Under the pieces are notes generated by a model. It did not search any database. It had not been told where the DNA came from and worked only from the letters and a program-made list of their open reading frames with translations. Shown here one piece after another: positions 28,355-36,801 of a DNA stretch of 64,000 nt. The translations under genes were made by a program, and so were the position numbers. The DNA is from Ruegeria sp. THAF57. Its GTDB lineage: Bacteria; Pseudomonadota; Alphaproteobacteria; Rhodobacterales; Rhodobacteraceae. Numbering within the stretch: position 1 is the first letter of the stretch; the number at the start of each line of letters is the position of its first letter. The stretch lies in NCBI RefSeq assembly GCF_903914075.1, contig NZ_CAIWNQ010000010.1, forward strand, positions 1 to 64,000, read 5' to 3'.

Positions 28355-29671
28355 ATGGAAACCCGAGCGAACTATATCCTGATCGGCGCATTTACCCTTG
28401 CGGGTATTCTCGGCGCATTTGGGTTCTTCCTGTGGCTGGCAAAATTCGAAGTGTCGCGCCAATACGCCTATTACGACGTGCTATTCGACAACGTATCGGG
28501 CCTGTCGGCGGCCGGCGGGGTCAGTTTCAATGGTCTTCCCGTAGGTCAGGTGATCTCGTTGGATCTGGATGAAGAAGACCCATCAAAAGTGCGGGTCCGC
28601 ATTGAAATTGACGCAGAAATCCCTGTCACGAACGAAACAATTGCGCAACTTCAGTCCCTGGGGGTCACAGGAGTCAGTTACGTGGAACTGACGGGGGGCT
28701 CTCCGACTGCAGAGCGTCTTCCGCAAGACAGCCTGATCAAAAGCAAGCGAAGTGCGATTCAATCCCTGTTCGAAGGCGCGCCGCTGCTTCTGGAAAAAGC
28801 GATCACACTGCTTGAGGACGTCAACAAGATCGTGGATGAGAAAAACCGTGCGGCAGTATCGGATATTCTGGAAAACGTGGCACAGGCAACGGGCCGGTTG
28901 GACAAGACACTTTCAGACTTTGAATCACTTTCCTCGGATCTTGGCGGCGCTGCCAAAGAAATTTCGGCATTCTCGAAACGTCTGGATCAACTCGCCGATA
29001 CTGCAGAAACCACGCTTTCGACGGGAACGGAAACGCTTAACAGCGTGAAAACCGCGTCTGAATCGGCAACTGAGACCCTGCAAAGCGCGAAAACCACCAT
29101 CGAGTCCGCCGACAGGGTCATTCAACAGGACCTGAAACCGTTTCTTGACCGGGCGTCGACCCTGGCTGAAAATCTGACCGGTCTTTCCGATGAAGGCTCG
29201 GTGGCACTGGCGACGGCGACGGAAACATTCCTTAACGCGAACGAGACCCTTGGCTCCGTTACGGGTGCGATGGAAACCGCTCAAAAAACGCTGACATCGG
29301 CAGAACGCGCTTTTGACTCGGCCAATCGCATAATTGACGAGGATGTCGGTCAGGTGATGGCAGATATCCGCAATGCGGCCAATCAGGTGGCATCCACCGT
29401 TACCAACGTCACCGAGCGTTTGGACGAAATCTCAGACGATATCTTAAGTGCGTCACAATCCGCCTCAGAACTTCTGGGAACTATCGACGGCATCGTGCAG
29501 GACAACCGCCGGCAACTGTCCGACTTTTTGCGGGTTGGCTTACCCCAGTTCACGCGCTTCATCGAAGAGTCTCAGCGTTTGGTCGTCAGCCTGGACCGGT
29601 TGGTGGACAAGGTTGAACGGGATCCCGCACGCTTCTTACTGGGGACCCAAGCATCGGAGTTTCGCCAATGA
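28355..29671 (+). CDS. MlaD/MCE-domain lipid transport protein
   Basis: 438 residues from ATG 28355. One N-terminal TM (about 7-27) anchors an MCE domain (about 40-120) with VSGLSAAGGVSFNGLPVGQV. After it comes a very long helical region (about 140-420) rich in Thr, Ser, Ala and Glu heptads, much longer than in E. coli MlaD (183 residues) and more like PqiB- or Mce-type proteins that span the periplasm. It would form the lipid-conducting ring and a needle toward the outer membrane. It overlaps the lipoprotein gene by 4 bp. Confidence 0.9.
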   Translation: METRANYILIGAFTLAGILGAFGFFLWLAKFEVSRQYAYYDVLFDNVSGLSAAGGVSFNGLPVGQVISLDLDEEDPSKVRVRIEIDAEIPVTNETIAQLQSLGVTGVSYVELTGGSPTAERLPQDSLIKSKRSAIQSLFEGAPLLLEKAITLLEDVNKIVDEKNRAAVSDILENVAQATGRLDKTLSDFESLSSDLGGAAKEISAFSKRLDQLADTAETTLSTGTETLNSVKTASESATETLQSAKTTIESADRVIQQDLKPFLDRASTLAENLTGLSDEGSVALATATETFLNANETLGSVTGAMETAQKTLTSAERAFDSANRIIDEDVGQVMADIRNAANQVASTVTNVTERLDEISDDILSASQSASELLGTIDGIVQDNRRQLSDFLRVGLPQFTRFIEESQRLVVSLDRLVDKVERDPARFLLGTQASEFRQ

Positions 29672-30318
29672 TCAGGTCATTTCTTACCGCTCTGGCGATC
29701 GTTTCGTTAGCAGGTTGCACCGGACTGGGTACGCTTCAGCAGGCATCCAAGCCAAACGATCTTTATCTTTTGACACCGAAAAGCACCTTTTCCTCGTCCC
29801 TGCCGCGCGTCCAAAGGCAAATCGTTGTCGAAGAGCCTTCGGCGACTGCGGCAGTCAACACGGATCAGATCGCAATTCAGCCCACCCCCTTGCAAGTGCA
29901 GTACTTATCTAGGGCCCGATGGGTAGATCGCGCACCACTGATCGTTCAGACTTTGTTGGTTGAGAGTTTCGAAAACAGCGGCAAAGTGGCCGCCGTCGGC
30001 AGATCAACTGTTGGCCTAAGAGCAGACTATGTTGTTGTTCCCGACCTGCGCGAATTCCAAGGTATAGTCGTGAGCGAGACCGACAATTCCTCGACCGTGC
30101 GGGTCGAGGTTCGGATGAACATCAAGATCATCGATGAGTTTGAGGACAAGATCATCGCATCCAGTTCGTTCCAGGAAAACGTCGTTGCCGCCAGTGATCA
30201 AACTGAAGACTTGGTCACAGCTTTCGATGTCGCCCTGGGCAAGACAATGCGCGACGCGGTCGAGTGGAGTATCCGTAAGATCCACACCCACGCCGCAAAC
30301 AATCCAAGGTCGTTCTAG
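29668..30318 (+). CDS. ABC-type transport auxiliary lipoprotein (PqiC-like)
   Basis: 216 residues. A signal peptide ends in LAGC (Cys about 17), a lipobox, so it is a lipoprotein. The body has YLLTP near the start and RARWVDRAPLIVQTLLVESFE and YVVVPDLREFQ, typical of the ABC transport auxiliary/PqiC family. It would sit in the outer membrane and receive the lipid path of the MCE protein encoded just upstream (4-bp overlap). No mlaA or mlaC gene is present here. Confidence 0.85.
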   Translation: MIRSFLTALAIVSLAGCTGLGTLQQASKPNDLYLLTPKSTFSSSLPRVQRQIVVEEPSATAAVNTDQIAIQPTPLQVQYLSRARWVDRAPLIVQTLLVESFENSGKVAAVGRSTVGLRADYVVVPDLREFQGIVVSETDNSSTVRVEVRMNIKIIDEFEDKIIASSSFQENVVAASDQTEDLVTAFDVALGKTMRDAVEWSIRKIHTHAANNPRSF

Positions 30319-30330
30319 ACGCGATCGAAA

Positions 30331-30355
30331 ATGGGCGCTGTCTGACAGCGCCCAT
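30331..30355 (-). terminator. Perfect 11-bp stem between convergent genes
   Basis: ATGGGCGCTGT and its exact complement flank a CTG loop. On the minus strand a short T run (TTTT) follows, so it best serves the minus-strand remnant gene; on the plus strand no T run follows, though it may still act for the mla operon. Confidence 0.6.
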
Positions 30356-30361
30356 CCCTGC

Positions 30362-30739
30362 TCACCGACCCAATGATTGCGCAAGGCGCATCAGCGTGAC
30401 GGCTTCGGCTCTGTAGCCAAACGGGTCTTCGCCGCGCGCAGTATTGGCCAGGCGGATTGCATCATCAAAGGTCCAACCCCCAAGATACGCCCCACCCCTC
30501 AGCAATTGTCCAAAGCCAGCAATTGCGTATGAGAACCGCACACCGTCCGTGATCTTGGCTGGTAATGCCAGGCAGATGTCCTGCGTCAAGTCCTCGGCTT
30601 GGTCGGCGCGTCCCAAAAGGCGGAACGCCAATCGGAAAATCCGGTCGTAATGGCGCTCTAACAGGGCGGCAAACGCGTTCGCGTCACCATTGGCGGCGGC
30701 CATTGCCAGATCCTCATCCGAAGTACTCATGCGCATCAC
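30362..30739 (-). pseudogene. In-frame chimera of an RNA polymerase sigma factor start and a YfbK-type VWA protein end
   Basis: 125 residues. Residues 4-61 read as sigma-70 region 2: AFAALLERHYDRIFRLAFRL, then AEDLTQDICLALPAK. After about residue 63 the match is lost and the sequence becomes the C-terminal part of YfbK-like von Willebrand factor A proteins: FGQLLRGGAYLGGW, DPFGYRAEAVTLMRLAQSL. In related bacteria a sigma-factor gene is followed by a VWA gene; a deletion from inside the first to near the end of the second, kept in frame, explains the ORF. It lacks sigma regions 2.4, 3 and 4, so no sigma activity is expected. Starts at GTG 30739, ATG 30736 or ATG 30730 lack a clear ribosome site. 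Confidence 0.75.
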
Positions 30740-30790
30740 GAATGGTAAGACGGATCACAAAGGTCAATCCTTGGCGGTTCTTGAAAAAAT

Positions 30791-32371
30791 TTAGAACCGG
30801 GATGCCTGTGCCATGTCCCAGTCGGTTTTGAACTCTGCAGGGATTGACTCCGTCAGCAGCGCCCCTTCCTCCAGAAATGTGTAGAGTTCCCCATACGAAC
30901 GCTCTCGCTCGTCTGCGGTTCGGCGTCGAATGTCCGACGGGCGCAATTCTGACACGGTGCTTTTGCCCATGGCGCCCAACAGCTCACGGAAGCTTTCGAG
31001 CGTCGCGTCATGATACCTGTGCACGCGTTGGCGTTTTTGAGGAACGTTCACGGCACGCCCCCGCACCGGGTCCTGTGTTGCCACACCGGACGGGCAGCGG
31101 TTGGTATTACAATGCAGGGCCTGAATGCATCCAACTGCAAACATCATCGCGCGGGCGGCGTTGCACATGTCCGCTCCGAGAGCGAATTTTTCCACCATAT
31201 CATACCCGGTGGCCACTTTGCCCGAGCAGATGATCCGAATTTTATCCCGCAAACCGATACCGCGCAGACAGTTGTTCACGAAGATCAACGCTTCGTTCAA
31301 CGGCATCCCCAACCTGTTGGTAAATTCAACAGGGGCCGCGCCCGTACCCCCTTCGGAACCGTCGATCGTGATAAAATCCGGCAGGATTTCAGTTTCCAGC
31401 ATCGCTTTGCAAATCGCCATGAATTCTGATGGGCGACCGATGCACAACTTGAAACCAATAGGCTTACCTTCCGACATGTCCCGCAGGTGCTGAACAAACT
31501 CCAGCAGCCCGGTCGGCCCGTCAAAAGCAGAATGAATGGGCGGAGAGATTACGTCCCGATGCAGCGGAACGCCGCGAATATCCGCGATTTCCTGATCTAC
31601 TTTTGCCGCAGGCAATACACCGCCATGCGATGGCTTCGCCCCCTGAGACAGCTTGATCTCAATCGCTTTAACAACGGGATTTCGGGCCTTTTCAGCGAAT
31701 TTGTCCTTGTCGAAACCGCCCTCATGGGTTCGACACCCAAAATAGCCAGTGCCAATCTGCCAGATGATGTCTCCGCCTTCGGCCAAGTGATGCGGCGACA
31801 ACCCCCCTTCACCCGTGTTATGAGCGAACCCACCGTCCTTGGCGCCGCCATTCAGTGCCCGAATTGCATTCGCACTAAGCGCCCCGAAACTCATGGCCGA
31901 GACATTCAGGCGGGATGCACTATAAGGTTGTTTGCATTGCGGGCCGCCCAATGTAACGCGCTCTTCGCTTTCCGGTACGTCTTTGGGGGCCAGAGAATGA
32001 TTTGCCCGGTGATACCCGACAGTCATGATGTCATATTGGGTGCCGAAGGCCTGAGTATCGACCTGACCTTTCGCCCGTGAATACACCAGACCCCGGATAA
32101 TTCGGTTGAAGGGCCGACCGCTTTCATTGGTCTCAACAAAATACTGGCGGATTTCAGGGCTTACAAATTCCAACATGTAACGGAAGTGGCCTAGAACAGG
32201 GTAATTGTTCAGGACATTGTGCTTGGTGGTCAGCATGTCGTAAAGCCCGATCACCGCATAAGGCACCAGCACAATCAGCAACCAGTAGGCCGGCGGCCAG
32301 AAGAAACCCCAGAGCAGAGTTAACGGCAAGCAAACATAGCTGAGGATGTAATAGAGTCTGCGTACAATCAT
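30791..32371 (-). CDS. FMN-binding glutamate synthase family protein, membrane-anchored
   Basis: 526 residues from ATG 32371, which has GGAG 6 bp upstream; ATG 32392 is an alternative. Two N-terminal TM segments (about 8-50) precede a Glu_synthase domain (about 120-480). Visible features are FGALSANAIRALNGGAKDGG, HHLAEGGDIIWQIGTGYFG, KPSHGGVLPAAKV, TIDGSEGGTGAAP, and a C-x5-C-x4-C 3Fe-4S pattern in GCIQALHCNTNRCPSG. The glutaminase domain of GltB is absent, so ammonia supply or even glutamate formation is uncertain. Such stand-alone membrane forms are widespread and mostly uncharacterised. Confidence 0.88.
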   Translation of the reverse strand: MIVRRLYYILSYVCLPLTLLWGFFWPPAYWLLIVLVPYAVIGLYDMLTTKHNVLNNYPVLGHFRYMLEFVSPEIRQYFVETNESGRPFNRIIRGLVYSRAKGQVDTQAFGTQYDIMTVGYHRANHSLAPKDVPESEERVTLGGPQCKQPYSASRLNVSAMSFGALSANAIRALNGGAKDGGFAHNTGEGGLSPHHLAEGGDIIWQIGTGYFGCRTHEGGFDKDKFAEKARNPVVKAIEIKLSQGAKPSHGGVLPAAKVDQEIADIRGVPLHRDVISPPIHSAFDGPTGLLEFVQHLRDMSEGKPIGFKLCIGRPSEFMAICKAMLETEILPDFITIDGSEGGTGAAPVEFTNRLGMPLNEALIFVNNCLRGIGLRDKIRIICSGKVATGYDMVEKFALGADMCNAARAMMFAVGCIQALHCNTNRCPSGVATQDPVRGRAVNVPQKRQRVHRYHDATLESFRELLGAMGKSTVSELRPSDIRRRTADERERSYGELYTFLEEGALLTESIPAEFKTDWDMAQASRF

Positions 32372-32544
32372 CGTGCTCTCCGATACCGTCATAGTCTTAC
32401 CCAATCGTTGAGCAGATCCACGTTTGCTTGCAAGAGTTTACGCCGCACTTCACAAAAAAGGGCTTCATTGTGAAGTCGGGTCTTCTGTTGATCACGTTGT
32501 TTGCTGTCTGTATCTGGAAAGACAGGTAAACTTGGGCGGGATCA

Positions 32545-32958
32545 TTGGCTGTAATAAAGACGCGACCAGCGTTTCGAACCTGGGCCCTTATGTTTTTGGC
32601 CGTATTTGTCGGTGGGGCCGCTGGTTCGCTGTTGCGCGAAAGCCTTTCAACGACGATCCCGGGTGCCCCGATTTTTACCGCGACCTTCGGGATCAATGTC
32701 GTGGCGTGTTTCGTTCTGGGTTGGCTTTATTCGATCCGACATCGCGTTCATGCTCATGTGCTGCATTTTGGCGCCGTCGGGTTCTGCGGCGGGTTATCCA
32801 CCTTCTCGTCTTTTGTCCAGGAGCTCGAACGTCTGGCGGAAACCAGCGTCGTGAACGCAGCAACCGCAGCCGCACTAGAAGTCGTCATCGGTATCGCAGC
32901 GGCCATCCTTGGCGAATGGATCGGACGGCATGCCCTTGGCCAGAGGTCAGGCGAATGA
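32545..32958 (+). CDS. crcB: CrcB/Fluc fluoride channel, first subunit
   Basis: 137 residues if TTG 32545 is used (GGGCGGG upstream); ATG 32590 would give a shorter form beginning right before GGAAGSLLR. About four TM segments, with GFCGGLSTFSSFVQELERL, the pore motif bearing the Phe box and central Na+ site residues, and TFGINVVACFVLGWL with the conserved Asn. It exports fluoride ions through a dual-topology dimer. It overlaps a second crcB gene by 4 bp (ATGA), so the pair probably forms a heterodimer. Confidence 0.88.
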   Translation: MAVIKTRPAFRTWALMFLAVFVGGAAGSLLRESLSTTIPGAPIFTATFGINVVACFVLGWLYSIRHRVHAHVLHFGAVGFCGGLSTFSSFVQELERLAETSVVNAATAAALEVVIGIAAAILGEWIGRHALGQRSGE

Positions 32959-33317
32959 ACGACCTGTTCCTTCACGCGATGTTTGGTCTGGGCGGAGGGC
33001 TGGGCGCTGTTTTGCGCCATGCAATCGCATTGATGATCCGGCACGATCTTCCAGTGTCGACGCTGATCGTCAATGTGCTGGGAAGCCTAATTTTGGGTTT
33101 GTGGATCGGCTATCTTGGGGGTCCCGCCGATATGGGCGAACACGAAAGGCGATTGGTCTTTGGCTTTTGTGGCGGGTTCACGACGTTTTCCAGTTTCGCC
33201 TATCAATCTTTGGAACTGAGACGAGAGCGCACGATTGCATTGGCCGCAGGCAACATCTTCCTAAGCATCATCCTGTGTTGGTCAGCCCTTTGGCTGGGGC
33301 TTGTCATCACCCGCTAA
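32955..33317 (+). CDS. crcB: CrcB/Fluc fluoride channel, second subunit
   Basis: 120 residues from ATG 32955. It shows GGGLGAVLRH, LIVNVLGSLILGLWIG and GFCGGFTTFSSFAYQ, the same family hallmarks as the first copy but clearly diverged, as in bacteria that encode two inverted subunits (crcB1/crcB2). The overlap with the first copy supports co-expression. Its end overlaps the convergent MFS gene by 4 bp. Confidence 0.9.
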   Translation: MNDLFLHAMFGLGGGLGAVLRHAIALMIRHDLPVSTLIVNVLGSLILGLWIGYLGGPADMGEHERRLVFGFCGGFTTFSSFAYQSLELRRERTIALAAGNIFLSIILCWSALWLGLVITR

Positions 33318-34837
33318 TGGGCGTGCACAGCGACCTGCGCCCCCGGCTTTGGAGCCCTGCAGAACAACAGCAATGGTATCGTCGCCAACGCCAACAAACC
33401 CAAATTGTTGAATACGGTCAGATAAGAGATCAACTCGGCCTGCCGAGAAACCTCCTGACCGAGAATTGCCGCGCCCTCTGCGCTGTCCGGCGTCAAACCA
33501 AGCGGTCCCAGATAGTTCTGCGCAGCAGTACTGTACGGCGTTACGTTTTGGCCCAGCACCGATGTATTGGTCTGCAATCCGCGAACGACCCATGTTCCAA
33601 CCAAAGAAATTCCAACCGATGATCCAAGCTGTCGTGTGACATTGAACAGACCCGAAGCCTCATCCTGGCGCGCTTGCGAAATGCTCTCAAACGCCAGAAT
33701 AGACATGGGGACAAACACAAGACCCATGCCCAGCCCGCTTACAGCGCCCGGCCAGGCCAACTGCCAAAACCCCGCGTCCAGATTAAGCGCACCAAGCATG
33801 AAATTCCCAATAGCGGTCAGGAGCATGCCAAGCCCGGCCAGAACACGAGGATCGAACCGGGATGACAAAACAGCGCCCGTCAAAACCATTGAAGCGCCCG
33901 CCGCGATGCCTCTGGGGATGAATAGGTGGCCGGACTCGATAACCGGGTAGTCCAACAGGTTCTGTACAAAGGTTGGCAATATGGCAATTCCACCAAACAG
34001 CGAGATTGCAAATCCTGCGATTACCAGATTGCAAAGGGCAAAGTTTCGGTCTGCAAAAAGGCGAAGGTCGACAACCGGCGTTTTCGAGGACAGACCGTGA
34101 ACAAGGAACCCAAGCGCGCCCAGAACCGAAGCAATCAGTGCAATCTGAATGACGCGCGAGGACAACCAGTCCTTGGTTTCCCCCTGATCCAAAACAAATT
34201 GCAAGCAACCGATCCCAATCGCCAACAGCGCCAGACCTTTCCAGTCGATCCGCACATCTTCGGTTTCGTCGTCCGGTAGTTCTCCGGCCAAAAGCAACAA
34301 CGCCATAGCGGCAACCGGCAGATTTACGAAAAACACCATTCGCCACGAGAAATACTCGGTCAATATCGCGCCAATCGTTGGGCCAAGTACCGGTGCAACG
34401 ACGACCCCAAGCCCAAAGACGGCCATTGCCTGTCCTCGTTTCTCGCGCGGGAAGGCATCGAACAAAATGGATTGGGACAAGGGAATTAGGAAAGCCCCGA
34501 ACATGCCTTGTGCCAACCGGAAAGCCACGATGGTTTCCAGGCTCCAGGACAGCCCACACATGACCGACATGGAGGCAAAACCGATCACAGCCGACAGTAT
34601 CAATCGCCGTCGTCCTACCCTGCGGGCAACGAACCCGGTCAGGGGCATGACAATAACGGCCGAGACAATATAGCTGGTCAGAATCCATGTTGCCTGATCG
34701 GTGGTTGCGCCGAAAGCTGCTTGAATATGAGGCAGCGCGACATTGACGATCGTGCTGTCCAACACCTCGAGAATGGCGCTCAGCACCACGGCGACGACGA
34801 TCACCCGATTGACGTGGCCTGCGGTCGACGGTGTCAT
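33314..34837 (-). CDS. DHA2-family MFS drug efflux permease (EmrB-like)
   Basis: 507 residues, about 14 TM segments. Motif 1 DSTIVNVALPHIQAAFG in TM1, motif A GFVARRVGRRRL, and motif C GVVVAPVLGPTIG are seen, which are typical of EmrB/QacA antiporters. It overlaps the EmrA-like gene by 4 bp and completes a proton-driven tripartite efflux pump. The substrate is unknown. It is the last gene of the cyo-emr set, and its end overlaps the convergent crcB by 4 bp. Confidence 0.93.
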   Translation of the reverse strand: MTPSTAGHVNRVIVVAVVLSAILEVLDSTIVNVALPHIQAAFGATTDQATWILTSYIVSAVIVMPLTGFVARRVGRRRLILSAVIGFASMSVMCGLSWSLETIVAFRLAQGMFGAFLIPLSQSILFDAFPREKRGQAMAVFGLGVVVAPVLGPTIGAILTEYFSWRMVFFVNLPVAAMALLLLAGELPDDETEDVRIDWKGLALLAIGIGCLQFVLDQGETKDWLSSRVIQIALIASVLGALGFLVHGLSSKTPVVDLRLFADRNFALCNLVIAGFAISLFGGIAILPTFVQNLLDYPVIESGHLFIPRGIAAGASMVLTGAVLSSRFDPRVLAGLGMLLTAIGNFMLGALNLDAGFWQLAWPGAVSGLGMGLVFVPMSILAFESISQARQDEASGLFNVTRQLGSSVGISLVGTWVVRGLQTNTSVLGQNVTPYSTAAQNYLGPLGLTPDSAEGAAILGQEVSRQAELISYLTVFNNLGLLALATIPLLLFCRAPKPGAQVAVHAH

Positions 34838-35817
34838 TCCCCGGCCTGATCCGAGGTCGTATCTACCGTGACCTTCGTGCTGCCTCCTGCACGCAACGGG
34901 GCATCCGTTGGATCAAGTTTGACCCGCACTGGAAAGCGGCGCGTAACCTTGACCCAGTTACCAGTGGCATTCTCGGAAGGCAGTAATGAAAACGTATCCC
35001 CCGAACCGCGGCCGATGGAGTCGACTGTCCCGCTAAGTGTCACCCCCGGCAGCATGTCGATTTGAATTTTCACCGGCTGTCCGGGTCTGATACGTGACAG
35101 CGACGTTTCCTTGAAATTCGCGTCCACCCACCATTCTGAGGATTCAACAATCGAAAACTGAGGCGCGTTTGCGGGTACGGCGGAGCCGGGGCGCAATGTC
35201 AGGTTAGCGATCCATCCATCCGCGGTTGCAAAAACTTTGGTCCAGGCAAGATTGGCCTCGTCAATCTCCAACTGAGCCCGAGCGGACAGAACATCGTCCT
35301 GTTTGGCCTGCAAACCGCTTTGCAAGGCCAACAGACCTGATTGACTGGTTGTCAGCCGGGCTGAGACTTGCGCGAAATCCGAGGTCGCCTGATCCAATGA
35401 CGCCTGCGCCAGATCACCGGTCGCAAAAAGAGCCTTGGAACGTTCAAGATTTTTCTTGGACGTTTCAAAGGCCGATTGTGCAGATGCAACCAAAGCTTCG
35501 GCTGCAGCGATCTGAGTGGCGTAGGATTCCGCCTGTTGTTCGGCGCTGCCAAGATTAGCCCTGGATTGATCCACCGACGCGCTGAATTGGGTGTCGTCAA
35601 TTGTAAACAGCAAGTCGCCGACCTTGATTGCCTGATTTTCCACGACCGCGACCTCGTCCACCCGCCCCGTGACCTGAGCGGCCACATTGACGATATTGGC
35701 CCCCACATAGGCATCCTTGGTTGATGGGTACCGTTCTTGATGGCGCCAGAACATTAGCAGGCCAACGCCCACAGCAATCAGCATTGCCACCGCCGCGACG
35801 GTTTTAAAGGATTTCAT
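34834..35817 (-). CDS. EmrA-like HlyD-family efflux adaptor
   Basis: 327 residues from ATG 35817, with GGAG upstream; a GTG at 35853 overlapping the cyoD stop would add 12 residues. A TM helix (about 7-24), lipoyl half (AQVTGRVDEVAVVENQAIKV), alpha hairpin (about 65-170), second lipoyl half (FATADGWIANLTLRPGSAV) and beta-barrel end match EmrA. It is the periplasmic adaptor of the EmrB-like pump encoded next. Confidence 0.9.
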   Translation of the reverse strand: MKSFKTVAAVAMLIAVGVGLLMFWRHQERYPSTKDAYVGANIVNVAAQVTGRVDEVAVVENQAIKVGDLLFTIDDTQFSASVDQSRANLGSAEQQAESYATQIAAAEALVASAQSAFETSKKNLERSKALFATGDLAQASLDQATSDFAQVSARLTTSQSGLLALQSGLQAKQDDVLSARAQLEIDEANLAWTKVFATADGWIANLTLRPGSAVPANAPQFSIVESSEWWVDANFKETSLSRIRPGQPVKIQIDMLPGVTLSGTVDSIGRGSGDTFSLLPSENATGNWVKVTRRFPVRVKLDPTDAPLRAGGSTKVTVDTTSDQAGE

Positions 35818-35849
35818 TTTGACGGTCTCCGTTATTAATCGCGGTTTGG

Positions 35850-36176
35850 TCACATCGGAATGGTATGCATACGGACTGCCAGATTGCCCATGATCCAGAC
35901 TGTTCCAACGATGATGATCAGAAGGACCAGCGTCGAAAACAGCACTAGGTCAAGGTCTTCGCGGCTACTGCGCCGACGGTCGATATGAAGGAAATAAACC
36001 AGTTGAACGATAAGTTGCGCCAGCCCAAGAAGGCCGATTGCCAGATAGACCCCTTTGGTTTCGATCCCAAAGACATAGGCGATGGAAAAGACGGCTATCG
36101 TCAGTAAAAGTGAACCGCCGTAACCAATGACATAACGCCGCCGCTCGCGCCTGTGCATTTCGCTGCGTCTATCCAT
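35850..36176 (-). CDS. cyoD: Cytochrome o ubiquinol oxidase subunit IV
   Basis: 108 residues with three TM segments (about 16-35, 42-62 and 77-98) and the FLHIDRR and LFSTLVLLIIIVGTVWIM segments of CyoD, an assembly-assisting subunit. N-terminus is basic. It overlaps cyoC by 8 bp and is followed by the emrA-like gene after at most 32 bp. Confidence 0.9.
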   Translation of the reverse strand: MDRRSEMHRRERRRYVIGYGGSLLLTIAVFSIAYVFGIETKGVYLAIGLLGLAQLIVQLVYFLHIDRRRSSREDLDLVLFSTLVLLIIIVGTVWIMGNLAVRMHTIPM

Positions 36177-36801
36177 AGGTCAGGCCTCCGAAATAAACGA
36201 TCGTTATGATCCCGATCCAGATCAGATCAAGGAAATGCCAAAACAGCGCCAGCCGGACCACGCGCGACATCAGCAAATCCGTCAGCCCCATCAGTCGCAA
36301 TTGGATGCCCAAAACAATCAGCCACAGACACCCGGCGGCGACGTGCAGACCGTGCAGCGGCACAAGACCATAAAACGCGGACAGAAATCCGCTGCGCTGC
36401 GGGATGCCGCCTTTGTCCGCCATGGCGACAAAGTCGCGGATTTCCAGCACCAAAAAGCTGAGCCCCAATACCAAGGTCACGCCGAACCACAGCACGATCC
36501 GCGAACGCGGCAGGTTGTATTTCAGGGCCAACATCGCCAGCCCGACCGTCAGGCTGCTTGTCAGCAGGATCAGGGTTTGCGCAAAGATGCTTTTTAGATC
36601 AAACAGTTCGTGCGGTCCCGGCCCACCTGCCTGAGCGTCGATCATGGTGATATAAATGGCGAACATCAGCCCGAAATAGACCAGATCGCTCATCAGGAAG
36701 ACCCAAAAACCGAAGGTGACAACTTCGCTGGCCTTGTCAGCACCCGGATGCCGACGACCAAGGTTCAGGCCGGGATAACTGTGTGTTGGTGCGCGCTTCA
36801 T
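36169..36801 (-). CDS. cyoC: Cytochrome o ubiquinol oxidase subunit III
   Basis: 210 residues, five TM segments. FWVFLMSDLVYFGLMFAIY, GLVPLHGLHVAAGCLWL and the C-terminal FWHFLDLIWIGIITIVYFGG are typical subunit III signatures. It forms part of the inner-membrane oxidase. It overlaps cyoB by 4 bp and cyoD by 8 bp. Confidence 0.95.
   Translation of the reverse strand: MKRAPTHSYPGLNLGRRHPGADKASEVVTFGFWVFLMSDLVYFGLMFAIYITMIDAQAGGPGPHELFDLKSIFAQTLILLTSSLTVGLAMLALKYNLPRSRIVLWFGVTLVLGLSFLVLEIRDFVAMADKGGIPQRSGFLSAFYGLVPLHGLHVAAGCLWLIVLGIQLRLMGLTDLLMSRVVRLALFWHFLDLIWIGIITIVYFGGLTYG

Noticed and set aside
32405-32589. Possible fluoride riboswitch upstream of crcB
   Set aside because: The leader lacks the GGCGATGG-type start and the later GGCTGATG-CTCCTAC-type segment of the crcB RNA motif. 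No convincing fold was seen by eye; a covariance-model scan would settle it.
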